Position numbers and translations under genes: made by a program. The notes under the pieces were generated by a model, which saw nothing but the letters and a program-made list of their open reading frames with translations, searched no databases and had not been told where the DNA came from. Shown in pieces: positions 8,702 through 20,166 of a stretch of 64,000 nt of DNA (positions are counted from its first letter, which is position 1; the number at the start of each line of letters is the position of its first letter). Source of the stretch: Kribbella pratensis. GTDB lineage: Bacteria; Actinomycetota; Actinomycetes; Propionibacteriales; Kribbellaceae. The stretch is taken from positions 682,001-746,000 of the forward strand of contig NZ_SODP01000003.1 in NCBI RefSeq assembly GCF_004365355.1, in the 5' to 3' direction.

Positions 8702-9346
8702 GTGGCCGAGGTCAAGATCCAAGCCGAATCGCGTACGGAGTTCGGCAAGGGGGCTGCCCGCCGAATCCGCCGGGACAACAAGGTTCCCGCCGTCCTCTAC
8801 GGCCACGGCAGTGACCCGGTGCACATCACGCTGCCCGGTCACGACACCATGCTGGCCCTGAAGACCGCCAACGCCCTGCTGATGATCGAGGTCGAGGGCG
8901 GAGAGTCCCACCTCGCGCTGCCGAAGCAGGTCCAGCGCGACCCGCTGAAGGGCTTCATCGAGCACGTCGACCTCGTCATCGTGCGCCGCGGTGAGAAGGT
9001 CCAGGTCGACATCGCGGTCCACCTCGAGGGCGAGGCCGTCAGCGACGCGCTGGTCGTCCTGGAGGCGCCGAGCATCCTGGTCGAGGCCGAGGCGACGCAC
9101 ATCCCCGACGGTGTCACCGTGTCGATCGAGGGCCTTGAGATCGGCGCCCAGATCCACGCCTCCGACCTGAAGCTCCCGACCGGCACCACGCTGGCCATCG
9201 AGCCGGACACCCTGGTCGTGAACGTCACCGCACAGCCGACCGCCGAGCAGGTCGACGCCGAGATGGCCGAGGCCGAGGCCGAGGCCGGCGTGCAGCGCGA
9301 CGAGCCGACTGCCGCCGAGGAGCCGGTGGCCGCCGCGGCCGAGTAG
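8702..9346 (+). CDS. rplY: 50S ribosomal protein L25 / general stress protein Ctc
   Basis: 214 residues; GTG 8702 follows AGGAG at 8690-8694. The N-terminal 5S-rRNA-binding domain (about 1-95) shows EFGKGAARRIRR and VPAVLYGHG; the C-terminal TL5/Ctc domain follows from about 96-185 and ends in an acidic Ala/Glu-rich tail. Length fits the two-domain Ctc form, not the short E. coli L25. Binds 5S rRNA in the large subunit. Followed by pth at 45 bases, the usual pairing. Confidence 0.96.
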   Translation: MAEVKIQAESRTEFGKGAARRIRRDNKVPAVLYGHGSDPVHITLPGHDTMLALKTANALLMIEVEGGESHLALPKQVQRDPLKGFIEHVDLVIVRRGEKVQVDIAVHLEGEAVSDALVVLEAPSILVEAEATHIPDGVTVSIEGLEIGAQIHASDLKLPTGTTLAIEPDTLVVNVTAQPTAEQVDAEMAEAEAEAGVQRDEPTAAEEPVAAAAE

Positions 9347-9391
9347 TCTGCACTCGGCATCAGCAGCCGAACTTCAGGAGGGCCGGGATCC

Positions 9392-9963
9392 GTGGCGGAC
9401 GACGTGTGGTTGGTCGTCGGACTGGGGAATCCCGGCCCTTCCTATGCCCGCACCCGGCACAACATCGGTCAGCTGGTGGCCGACGAGCTGGCCGCCCGGA
9501 CCGGCGGGAAGTGGAAGCAGAGCAAGCAGGTCAAGGCCGAGGTGATCGAGACCCGGATCAGCGGCCTGCGGGTGGTGCTGGCCAAGCCCCGCGCGTACGT
9601 GAACGAGTCCGGCGGTCCGGTCGCCGGCCTGCTGAAGTTCTTCAAGCTCGACCCGGCCAACCTGCTCGTCGTCCACGACGAGCTCGACATCGACTTCGGC
9701 GTACTGCGGTGCAAGTTCGGCGGCGGGGACAACGGCCACAACGGGCTCAGGTCGCTGCGGAAATCGCTTGGCACCGGTGAGTACTATCGAGTGCGGTTCG
9801 GTGTGGGTCGTCCACCGGGCCGGCAGGCGCCAGCCGACTTCGTCCTCAACGAGTTCTCCTCGGCCGAACGCAAGGATCTTCCGTTCGCCGTCGACCGGAC
9901 CGCGGACGCCGTCGAGTGCCTGCTCACCGACGGCCTCGACGCCACGCAAGGGAAGTACAACTC

Positions 9964-9967
<4 letters not shown>
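9392..9967 (+). CDS. pth: Peptidyl-tRNA hydrolase
   Basis: 191 residues from GTG 9392 after AGGAGGG. Recycles tRNA from stalled peptidyl-tRNA. Motifs: WLVVGLGNPGPSYARTRHNIG with catalytic His23, AKPRAYVNESGGPV, VVHDELDIDFG and KFGGGDNGHNGLRSL. In most family members the third motif reads GGSAGHNG/GGGHNG, so the site is intact. The TGA overlaps the GTG of mfd by four bases, implying translational coupling. Confidence 0.97.
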
Positions 9968-13593
<3,626 letters not shown>

Positions 13594-13622
13594 AACTTAC
13601 GAGTGGGATACGAGGAGATTCG

Positions 13623-14246
13623 GTGAGCACACGGCTACGGGCTCTCGGTGCGGTGGCGGCGATCGTGCTGCTGACCGGTGGTTGCGCGGCGGGCACACAC
13701 CCCGGCGCGGCGGCCGTTGTCGGCAACACCGAGATCAGCATCGGTGACGTCGACAAGACCTCGCAGGCGGTGACCACGGCGCTCGGGCAGAACTACAACA
13801 CCGCCGCCGCGCTCAGCGACCTGGTGAACAACGCGATCCTCGGGCAGGTCAAGCAGGAGAAGTCGATCACGGTCACGCCCGCGGAGACCGCCGCGGCGGC
13901 CAAGAGCGCGGTCGGCGACGACGACGCGACGTACCAGAAGTTCCAGACCGACACGGTCTCGCGCGACTTCCTGAACGAGGTCGCGACGGCTGCGGTCGTC
14001 ACCATCAAGCTCGGCGGTGGCACGATCAAGGACCTGCAGGACCAGGCCAAGCTGCAGCAGGGCCTGCTGGCGGCCAAGGACGCCTCGAAGGACATCAACG
14101 TCTCGATCGCGCCCCGCTTCGGCCAGTGGACCGACGGCAAGCTCGACACGACGGTCTCCGGCTCGCTGTCCGTCGAGTCCGACCAGACTGCCGCCAAGCG
14201 CAAGGCCGCCGCTGACGCGGCCCAGCAGGCCCAACCCCAGGGCTGA
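13623..14246 (+). CDS. SurA N-terminal-domain lipoprotein
   Basis: 207 residues from GTG 13623, with GAGGAG about nine bases upstream; an upstream in-frame GTG at 13590 lacks a good site. Lipobox LTGGC (Cys21) after VAAIVLL predicts a membrane-anchored lipoprotein. The mature part AAAVVGNTEISIGDVDKTSQ resembles the SurA/PrsA chaperone N-domain; no parvulin isomerase domain is seen in the short C-terminus, which ends in an Ala/Gln-rich tail. Occupies the place of lpqU-like lipoprotein genes near mfd-mazG-eno in mycobacteria, though similarity to LpqU itself was not established. Probably an extracytoplasmic folding helper. Confidence 0.85.
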   Translation: MSTRLRALGAVAAIVLLTGGCAAGTHPGAAAVVGNTEISIGDVDKTSQAVTTALGQNYNTAAALSDLVNNAILGQVKQEKSITVTPAETAAAAKSAVGDDDATYQKFQTDTVSRDFLNEVATAAVVTIKLGGGTIKDLQDQAKLQQGLLAAKDASKDINVSIAPRFGQWTDGKLDTTVSGSLSVESDQTAAKRKAAADAAQQAQPQG

Positions 14247-14252
14247 CGGTTC

Positions 14253-15227
14253 ATGAGTAGCGGTGGGACGATCACGGTCGTACTCACCAGTCCCCGGGTG
14301 GCGCCGGGCCTGCTGACCCGCGCCACCTGGCAAGCCCTCGAGGCCGCCGACGAGATCGGCGCCGCGGGCGGTCCGGACCGGCCCGACGTACAGGCCGTGA
14401 TCGGCTCCGGGCTGGTCGTCACCCAGGTCGAGGCCGGCGTCTCCGGCGCCTGGACCTGGCTGTCCTCCGCGGCCGCCGACGGTCGACAGGTGGTCTGGCT
14501 CACCGGGGACGACGGCGAGCCGGGTCTGCTCCGGGTCGTGTCCGACGAGCTTGTCCGCGAGCCGTCGTACCAGGTGGAGATCATTCACGGCTCGTACGAC
14601 GTGCCCGGTGCCCGGCTGATCGACCTCGTGCGGGTGATGGACCGGCTCCGGCGCAACTGCCCGTGGGACCAGGAGCAGACCCACGAGAGCCTCGCGAAGT
14701 ACCTGCTCGAGGAGACCTACGAAACCCTCGAGGCCATCGACACCGGCGACCTCTCGCACCTGCAGGAGGAGCTGGGCGATCTGCTGCTGCAGGTCGCGTT
14801 CCACTCGCGGATCGCCGAGGACAATCCCGACGAGGCCTTCACGATCGACGACGTCGCCGGCGGCATCGTCGAGAAACTCATCCGCCGCCACCCGCACGTC
14901 TTCGGTACTGTCGACGCCGCGGACGCCGCCGCCGTCGAGGCCAACTGGGAAACCATCAAGGCCGCCGAGAAGCAGCGCTCCTCGGTCCTCGAAGGCATCC
15001 CCCTCGCCCTGCCTGCGCTAGCTCTGGCCGACAAGGTCCTGGGCCGGTCCGCGAAGGTCCTCCCGTCGGACGCCGCGTCTCCCGCGGTCACCTCCGCCGA
15101 CCAGATCGGGCCGGAGCTCCTCGCCATCGTGCGCGAAGCCCGCCGCCTCGGCGTCGACGCCGAGCAGGCGCTGCGGCAAGCCGTCGGCGAGCTGGCCGAC
15201 CAGGTCCGCGCGGCCGAGACCGCCTAA
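14253..15227 (+). CDS. mazG: Nucleoside triphosphate pyrophosphohydrolase MazG
   Basis: 324 residues. Hydrolyses (d)NTPs to monophosphates and removes aberrant nucleotides. The MazG helical core at about 130-235 shows CPWDQEQTHESLAKYLLEE, the EExxE metal motif in LLEETYE and EELGDLLLQVAFHSR, followed by FTIDDVA and RRHPHVF. The N-terminal 110 residues are an actinobacterial extension also seen in mycobacterial MazG. Six bases after the lipoprotein gene; last gene of the mfd run before an accessory insertion separates it from eno. Confidence 0.96.
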   Translation: MSSGGTITVVLTSPRVAPGLLTRATWQALEAADEIGAAGGPDRPDVQAVIGSGLVVTQVEAGVSGAWTWLSSAAADGRQVVWLTGDDGEPGLLRVVSDELVREPSYQVEIIHGSYDVPGARLIDLVRVMDRLRRNCPWDQEQTHESLAKYLLEETYETLEAIDTGDLSHLQEELGDLLLQVAFHSRIAEDNPDEAFTIDDVAGGIVEKLIRRHPHVFGTVDAADAAAVEANWETIKAAEKQRSSVLEGIPLALPALALADKVLGRSAKVLPSDAASPAVTSADQIGPELLAIVREARRLGVDAEQALRQAVGELADQVRAAETA

Positions 15228-15267
15228 TTCACCGGCGGGACGGGTCGTCGGCTGACAAGCTGGCGGC

Positions 15268-16101
15268 GTGGACGTCGCCGAGGTACTGCGGGAGCACTGG
15301 AACCTGAAACCTGACGCCGTCGAGCCGCTCACCGGCGGGATGAACTCTGCGGCGTACCTGGTCTCGGGTGATGGCCGGCGGCTGGTGTTGAAAGCTGTTG
15401 ATGCGGATGACACCGCATTCGAGCCAGGCCTCGCGCTTGCAGTGCGGCTGGACGATGCCGGGGTCACCACCGGCCGGCCGACGCCCAGCAAGCACGGGCG
15501 GCTGGTGGAGCGGGTTGACGGGCGGCAGGTTGCGGTTCTCGAGTACGTCGACGGGCCGGAGCTGGACGAGACCGATCAGGCCGAGATCGGCGAGTTGCTC
15601 GGGCAGGTGCACGCGGCCGCAGCGGTGGAACCTGGCGATACGGCCGACTGGCTGCGTTTCCTGCTGCCGTTCGAGGAGAGTCTGGATCTCGAGCCTTGGA
15701 TCCGGCCGGCGGTCGAGGGCGCGGTGACTGAAGTGATCGCGCTCGGTCGGCTCTCGTGGGCCTGGCTGCACGGCGATCCGGCCGTCGAGGCGTTCCGGCG
15801 GCAGCCCGACGGCAAGGTCGCGCTGATCGACTGGGGGAGCGCCATGCAGGGTCCGATCCTGTACGACGTCGCATCCGCCGTCATGTACACCGGCGACCTG
15901 GTAGTACCGGCGTACCTGCGCCAACGCCCGGAGCTGTCCGCCGAGCTGGACCGCGGTCTGGGCACCTTCCTGCGGGTCCGCTGGGCTGTGCAGGCAGGGT
16001 ACTTCGCTTGGCGTATCACCAACGACGTCCTGACCGGCATCTCCGGCCCTGCCGACAACCTCAAGGGCCTGGCTGACGCGCGTCGCTCGTTCGGCCTGTA
16101 G
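15268..16101 (+). CDS. APH-fold phosphotransferase homologue, possibly inactive
   Basis: 277 residues from GTG 15268. N-lobe GGMNSAAYLV and LVLKAV supply the nucleotide loop and Lys. The catalytic loop reads WLHGDPAVEAF: His-Gly-Asp are kept but the Asn expected four residues after Asp is Ala. The DFG equivalent LIDWGSA is present. Loss of the metal-binding Asn may reduce or abolish transfer, or the loop may be shifted. Similar to homoserine-kinase/choline-kinase type small-molecule kinases; target unknown. Confidence 0.85.
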   Translation: MDVAEVLREHWNLKPDAVEPLTGGMNSAAYLVSGDGRRLVLKAVDADDTAFEPGLALAVRLDDAGVTTGRPTPSKHGRLVERVDGRQVAVLEYVDGPELDETDQAEIGELLGQVHAAAAVEPGDTADWLRFLLPFEESLDLEPWIRPAVEGAVTEVIALGRLSWAWLHGDPAVEAFRRQPDGKVALIDWGSAMQGPILYDVASAVMYTGDLVVPAYLRQRPELSAELDRGLGTFLRVRWAVQAGYFAWRITNDVLTGISGPADNLKGLADARRSFGL

Positions 16102-16170
16102 GCATTGTGGCCTGGATCAGATCTACTCTCGTCAGAGAGAGCGGTAAGAATTCCTGGGGATGGAGACACG

Positions 16171-16281
16171 ATGAAGAAGCTGATCGCCTTGGCGGGACTC
16201 GCTGTTCTGGCCGTAGCCGGCGTCGCCACGCCTGCCGCTGCCGCCGGCCCCGACTGCCCGGTCCTCGTCCAGTGGTGCTGA
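16171..16281 (+). CDS. Small secreted two-cysteine peptide
   Basis: 36 codons. MKKLIALAGLAVLAVAGVAT is a textbook signal peptide, with cleavage predicted after the Ala run near residue 25, leaving GPDCPVLVQWC, an 11-residue peptide with Cys at mature positions 4 and 11 able to form a small disulphide ring. GGGATGGAG lies 8-16 bases before ATG. The compact export signal, dual Cys and stop directly after the second Cys support a real gene; too short for usual gene callers. Role unknown: signal, toxin or wall-binding peptide are all guesses. No processing enzyme is next to it. Confidence 0.6.
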   Translation: MKKLIALAGLAVLAVAGVATPAAAAGPDCPVLVQWC

Positions 16282-16284
16282 CCC

Positions 16285-16300
16285 CTCGCTGACCAGCGAG
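16285..16300. terminator. Hairpin between convergent genes
   Basis: CTCGCTG and CAGCGAG form a perfect 7-bp stem with a two-base gap, three bases after the secreted-peptide stop and just before the stop of the convergent HAD gene. No T-run; acts probably as a bidirectional transcription end. Inferred from structure and position only. Confidence 0.4.
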
Positions 16301-16302
16301 AC

Positions 16303-16767
16303 CTAACCGACGCGCCCCGCGCGCTCGGCGTGCAGGTCTCGTAGTACCGCTGCCTCGGTCGTCTTCCAGTTCTTGAAGAGGTAGCGGTTCGCGACAACCG
16401 GCGTGATTGCGCTGATCACGTCCGGCTTGTCGTCGATGAAGTGCGTGATGCCGAGCTCGGCGCAGTGGATCGCCTTCTGCGGGCGCCGCAGGCAGAAACG
16501 GACGTTGCCCTCGGCAACTCCTGTGCGCTCCCAGAAGCGATGGTGCGCAAGCCACTCCAGTGAGCGTTGCTGGACCCGCGGTCCGCACTTCGACACCAAC
16601 CAGGTCTCGTCGAAGAGCGGCACCAGCCGCGCGAGCGCCTCGAAAGCACCTGGTACTGCGGGCGTCCGCAGCATGGCTGCTGTGTCCCCGGAGAAGAACG
16701 ACGTGTCATCGGGCCCGGATGATCCGTCGATGATCACCCGTCCGATGTCGATTCCCAATCTGTTCAT
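16303..16767 (-). CDS. HAD-like hydrolase
   Basis: 154 residues. HAD motif I is LGIDIGRVIID near the N-terminus (D-x-G-x-V form, as in YihX-like phosphatases), motif II is probably LVSKCGPR, and motif IV is HFIDDKPDVI with the paired acidic residues. Small cap, cytoplasmic, likely a phosphatase of a small metabolite. It is transcribed away from the LysR gene across a 70-base gap containing two palindromes, so control by that regulator is likely (inference). Confidence 0.8.
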   Translation of the reverse strand: MNRLGIDIGRVIIDGSSGPDDTSFFSGDTAAMLRTPAVPGAFEALARLVPLFDETWLVSKCGPRVQQRSLEWLAHHRFWERTGVAEGNVRFCLRRPQKAIHCAELGITHFIDDKPDVISAITPVVANRYLFKNWKTTEAAVLRDLHAERAGRVG

Positions 16768-16799
16768 GTCTCCAGCGTCGGCCGCAGTAGTTATCCAGC

Positions 16800-16826
16800 A
16801 GAACTAGTTCTTATCGACATAGCTAT
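16800..16826. promoter_or_regulatory. Candidate LysR operator palindromes
   Basis: In the intergenic space between the divergent HAD and LysR genes lie a perfect 12-base palindrome AGAACTAGTTCT (16800-16811) and an 8-base palindrome ATAGCTAT (16819-16826), centres 17 bases apart. The second ends 11 bases before the LysR start. LysR regulators usually bind T-N11-A dyads in such spaces and repress their own gene. The AT-rich content stands out against the GC-rich surroundings. Confidence 0.5.
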
Positions 16827-16837
16827 AGTTTCTGTTG

Positions 16838-17680
16838 ATGGAGTTGGTGGCGGAGGATCTGCAGGCGTTTGCGGTGTTTGCTGAGCATCGCAACTTCACG
16901 CGTGCGGCTGAGGAGTTGCATGTCAGTCAGCCGGCCCTGCACACGCGCATCCGGAAGTTGGAAGCGCGGCTGGGTGAGCGGCTGTATGTGAAGCAGGGCC
17001 GGCAACTGCTGTTGACCGGCGCCGGGGAGCGGCTGGCGGCTTTTGCGAACGACGCGAAGGACCGGGCAGCAGACTTCCTGCGCACGCTGGACAACGCCCC
17101 GCCTCGACCGCTGGTGCTGATCGCCGGCTCTGGTGCCTACCTGTACCTGCTCGGCGACCAACTCCGCCGCTACCTCACCCGCGGACGCGAGCTCCGGCTG
17201 CGGACCGGCGATGCCGGGGCGACGCTGGACGCGGTCCGGGACGGATCGGCGGACGTCGGCGTCACCGCGCTCGGCATCCCGCCCGACGATCTGGACTGCA
17301 CGCTGCTCGTGCAGGTCCCGCAGGTGCTGATCGTTCCGAAGGCCCACCGGCTCGCGCAGCGTCGTACCGTGCGGTTGAAGGATCTGCAGGACGAGGCGCT
17401 CGTCGTACCGCCCAAAGATCGGCCGCATCGGCAGCAGTTGGAGCGGAGCATGCTCGACCAGGGGATCCGGTGGTCCGTCGCGGTCGAGGCGGAAGGGTGG
17501 GAACTGCTGGTCCACTTCGTCCGTCTCGGTATCGGGCCGGCAGTCGTCAACGGGTCCGTGCGGACGACCGCCGCGCTCCGGAAGATCCCCGTGAAAGACC
17601 TTCCGCCCGTGCGGTACTACGTCGTGTCGCGGCCGGACCGGGATGAGCGGGTGGAGGAGCTGATGAGGATGCTGACGTGA
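16838..17680 (+). CDS. LysR-family transcriptional regulator
   Basis: 280 residues from ATG 16838 (a TTG just before is less likely). N-terminal winged helix 1-60 with LQAFAVFAEHRNFTRAAEELHVSQPALHTRIRKLE split over the recognition helix; then a linker helix and periplasmic-binding-like effector domain from about 90. The effector domain RPLVLIAGSGAYLYLLGDQ is typical. Stop overlaps the kptA GTG by four bases, so regulator and RNA phosphotransferase are translated together, an uncommon pairing. Confidence 0.93.
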   Translation: MELVAEDLQAFAVFAEHRNFTRAAEELHVSQPALHTRIRKLEARLGERLYVKQGRQLLLTGAGERLAAFANDAKDRAADFLRTLDNAPPRPLVLIAGSGAYLYLLGDQLRRYLTRGRELRLRTGDAGATLDAVRDGSADVGVTALGIPPDDLDCTLLVQVPQVLIVPKAHRLAQRRTVRLKDLQDEALVVPPKDRPHRQQLERSMLDQGIRWSVAVEAEGWELLVHFVRLGIGPAVVNGSVRTTAALRKIPVKDLPPVRYYVVSRPDRDERVEELMRMLT

Positions 17681-18201
17681 GTCGCGACAGTCGAGCGATC
17701 TCCAGGCTGCTCCGCCACACCGCGGGTGAGCGTGGCCTCACGATGAGTGCGGACGGCTGGGCGGCGATCGACGACGTACTGCGAGAACTCGCCATGGACC
17801 GCGCCGCCCTGGACAAGGCGGTCGAGGAGAACGACAAGCAGCGGTTGCAGGTCGACGGCGACCGGATCCGCGCGTGTCAGGGGCATTCGCTCGAAGGGAT
17901 GCCGGTGACACGTGAAGCCTTGGAGAACAGTTGGGAACGCGTGCACCCCGACCAGCTGCTCTGGCACGGCACCACCCGCGCCGCGCTGACGGCGATCCGG
18001 CGGGAAGGTTTGCGCGCCGGACGGCGTACACATGTGCATCTCGCGCCGTCGAAGGACAGTCCGGTCGGGCGGCGCGCACGCGTAGAAGTCTTGCTGGGTG
18101 TGGATTCCGGCAATCTCGCGGTCTTTCGGGCGCCCAACGGAGTGTTACTGACGCGGGAGGTACCTGTGGATGCGATCGTTAGGACCGACGCGGTCCACTG
18201 A
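17677..18201 (+). CDS. kptA: RNA 2'-phosphotransferase, Tpt1/KptA family
   Basis: 174 residues from GTG 17677. KptA transfers an internal 2'-phosphate from RNA to NAD+, giving ADP-ribose 1'',2''-cyclic phosphate; bacterial roles remain unclear. Motifs in order: ISRLLRH (8-14), DKQRLQVDGDRIRACQGHS (Arg and the QGHS signature), LLWHGTTR and HVHLAPSK, with VGRRARVEVLL and NGVLLTREVP at the end. The catalytic Arg-His-Arg-Arg set appears kept. Codon 157 (18145-18147) is TTA. It stops 60 bases before eno. Confidence 0.93.
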   Translation: MSRDSRAISRLLRHTAGERGLTMSADGWAAIDDVLRELAMDRAALDKAVEENDKQRLQVDGDRIRACQGHSLEGMPVTREALENSWERVHPDQLLWHGTTRAALTAIRREGLRAGRRTHVHLAPSKDSPVGRRARVEVLLGVDSGNLAVFRAPNGVLLTREVPVDAIVRTDAVH

Positions 18202-18261
18202 GGCTGGTGGTCTGGAGGCTAGGCTCGGGACCGATTCGTCATCGAGAACTTGGGAGTCAAT

Positions 18262-19542
18262 GTGGCCACCATCGAGGCCGTCGGCGCCCGCGAGATCCTC
18301 GACTCGCGCGGCAACCCCACTGTCGAGGTCGAGGTTCTGCTCGACGACGACACCGTCGCCCGGGCGGCCGTCCCGTCGGGCGCGTCCACCGGTCAGTTCG
18401 AGGCCGTCGAGCTGCGTGACGGCGACAAGGAGCGGTACGGCGGCAAGGGTGTCCAGAAGGCGATCACCGCGATCCTGGAGGACATCGACAAGGAGATCGT
18501 CGGGTACGACGTCCACGAGCAGCGGCTGATCGACCAGGCCCTGCTCGACCTGGACGGCACCCCGAACAAGGCCAAGCTCGGCGCGAACGCCATCCTCGGC
18601 GTCAGCCTCGCGGTCGCCAAGGCGGCCGCGGACAGCTCCGGCCTGCCGCTGTTCCGCTACGTCGGCGGCCCGAACGCGCACGTCCTGCCGGTGCCGATGA
18701 TGAACATCCTGAACGGCGGCGCGCACGCGGACAGCAACGTCGACGTGCAGGAGTTCATGATCGCGCCGATCGGCGCCGCGACGTACGGCGAGGCGCTGAT
18801 GCAGGGCGCGACCGTCTACCACGCGCTGAAGGCGGTGCTGAAGGAGCGCGGCCTGTCCACCGGTCTCGGCGACGAGGGTGGTTTCGCGCCGAACCTGGCC
18901 AGCAACCGTGAGGCCCTCGACCTGATCGCGGTCGCGGTCGACAAGGCCGGTCTGCAGCTCGGCAAGGACATCGCGCTGGCGATGGACGTCGCGGCGAGCG
19001 AGTTCCACACCGACGGCGTGTACGCGTTCGAGGGCGGCAAGAAGTCCGCGGACGAGATGATCGCCTACTACGCCGACCTGGTCGCGTCGTACCCGATCGT
19101 CTCGATCGAGGACCCGCTGAACGAGGAGGACTGGGACGGCTGGAAGAGCCTGACCGGTCAGCTCGGCGACAAGATCCAGATCGTCGGCGACGACCTGTTC
19201 GTCACCAACGTCGAGCGGCTGCAGCGCGGCATCACCGAGAGGGCGGCGAACAGCCTGCTGGTCAAGGTGAACCAGATCGGCTCGCTGAGCGAGACCCTGG
19301 ACGCCGTCGACCTGGCCCACCGCAGCGGTTTCACCTGCATGATGAGCCACCGCTCCGGCGAGACCGAGGACACCACGATCGCCGACCTCGCGGTCGCGAC
19401 CAACTGCGGCCAGATCAAGTCCGGCGCCCCGGCCCGGTCCGACCGCACCGCGAAGTACAACCAGCTGCTCCGGATCGAGGAGGAGCTCGACGACGCGGCG
19501 ACGTACGCCGGTCGCTCGGCCTTCCCGCGTTTCCAGGGCTGA
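18262..19542 (+). CDS. eno: Enolase
   Basis: 426 residues from GTG 18262, with GGGAG (18252-18256) at ideal spacing; the in-frame TTG at 18250 is rejected. Converts 2-phosphoglycerate to phosphoenolpyruvate. Motifs: EILDSRGNPTVEVEV, SGASTGQFEA, GDEGGFAPNL, metal ligands in AMDVAASEF, SIEDPLNEEDW and GDDLFVTN, catalytic LVKVNQIG and SHRSGETEDT. Full length. TAGGCT at 18220-18225 could be a -10 in the short gap after kptA. Starts the conserved eno-ftsB-DUF501-ppx run. Confidence 0.98.
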   Translation: MATIEAVGAREILDSRGNPTVEVEVLLDDDTVARAAVPSGASTGQFEAVELRDGDKERYGGKGVQKAITAILEDIDKEIVGYDVHEQRLIDQALLDLDGTPNKAKLGANAILGVSLAVAKAAADSSGLPLFRYVGGPNAHVLPVPMMNILNGGAHADSNVDVQEFMIAPIGAATYGEALMQGATVYHALKAVLKERGLSTGLGDEGGFAPNLASNREALDLIAVAVDKAGLQLGKDIALAMDVAASEFHTDGVYAFEGGKKSADEMIAYYADLVASYPIVSIEDPLNEEDWDGWKSLTGQLGDKIQIVGDDLFVTNVERLQRGITERAANSLLVKVNQIGSLSETLDAVDLAHRSGFTCMMSHRSGETEDTTIADLAVATNCGQIKSGAPARSDRTAKYNQLLRIEEELDDAATYAGRSAFPRFQG

Positions 19543-19560
19543 TCGCAGGAGGACCCAGGT

Positions 19561-20166
19561 ATGCCGTCCCGTCGGGAATCCGGTGCACGCCCCGGCTCGC
19601 GTCCGTCGAGCCGGACCCAGTCGCGTCCACCGGCCCGGCGGGGCGACCAGCCCAAACGCCGTACGGCGGGAACCCAGCCGGAGCCGGCGCGGACCAGGGG
19701 TTCGCGCAACCTGACCGGGCGGGCGGCCGTCGTACTGCTCGTCCTCGGAGCGTTGATCGTGTCGTACGCGCAGAGCCTGCGGGTGTGGTTCGACCAGCAC
19801 CAGCAGGTCAGCGCGCTGCAGCAGGAGATCCGCGACCGGGAGAAGCGGGTCGGCGAGCTGAACGACGAGATCGCCCGCTGGGACGACGATGCGTACGTGA
19901 AGGCGCAGGCGCGGCAGCGGCTCGGCTGGGTGATGCCGGGTGAGGTCGGGTACCGCGTGATCGGCGCGGACGGGAAACCGGTCGGCGCCCCGCCGGAGCC
20001 GTCGACGCCGTCGGACGGCGCGACGGACACGCAGAAGCCGACCTGGTACACGAAGCTGTGGGGGAGCGTCGAGGGCGCCGGCAAACCGCCGGTGGCCGCG
20101 ACGCCGACGCCGGCCAAGCCCACCCCGAAGCCGATCATCACGCCCTCACCTAAGGTGACCAGGTGA
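19561..20166 (+). CDS. FtsB/DivIC-like septum formation protein
   Basis: 201 residues. A basic, Pro/Arg-rich cytoplasmic tail (1-50) precedes one membrane helix (about 54-72) and a coiled coil (78-107, QQVSALQQEIRDREKRVGEL), then the conserved ARQRLGWVMPGEVGYRVI segment and a Pro/Thr-rich extracellular tail. This is the FtsB/DivIC plan of the FtsB-FtsL-FtsQ division complex. Position after eno matches Rv1024 in M. tuberculosis. Overlaps the DUF501 gene by four bases. Confidence 0.92.
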   Translation: MPSRRESGARPGSRPSSRTQSRPPARRGDQPKRRTAGTQPEPARTRGSRNLTGRAAVVLLVLGALIVSYAQSLRVWFDQHQQVSALQQEIRDREKRVGELNDEIARWDDDAYVKAQARQRLGWVMPGEVGYRVIGADGKPVGAPPEPSTPSDGATDTQKPTWYTKLWGSVEGAGKPPVAATPTPAKPTPKPIITPSPKVTR

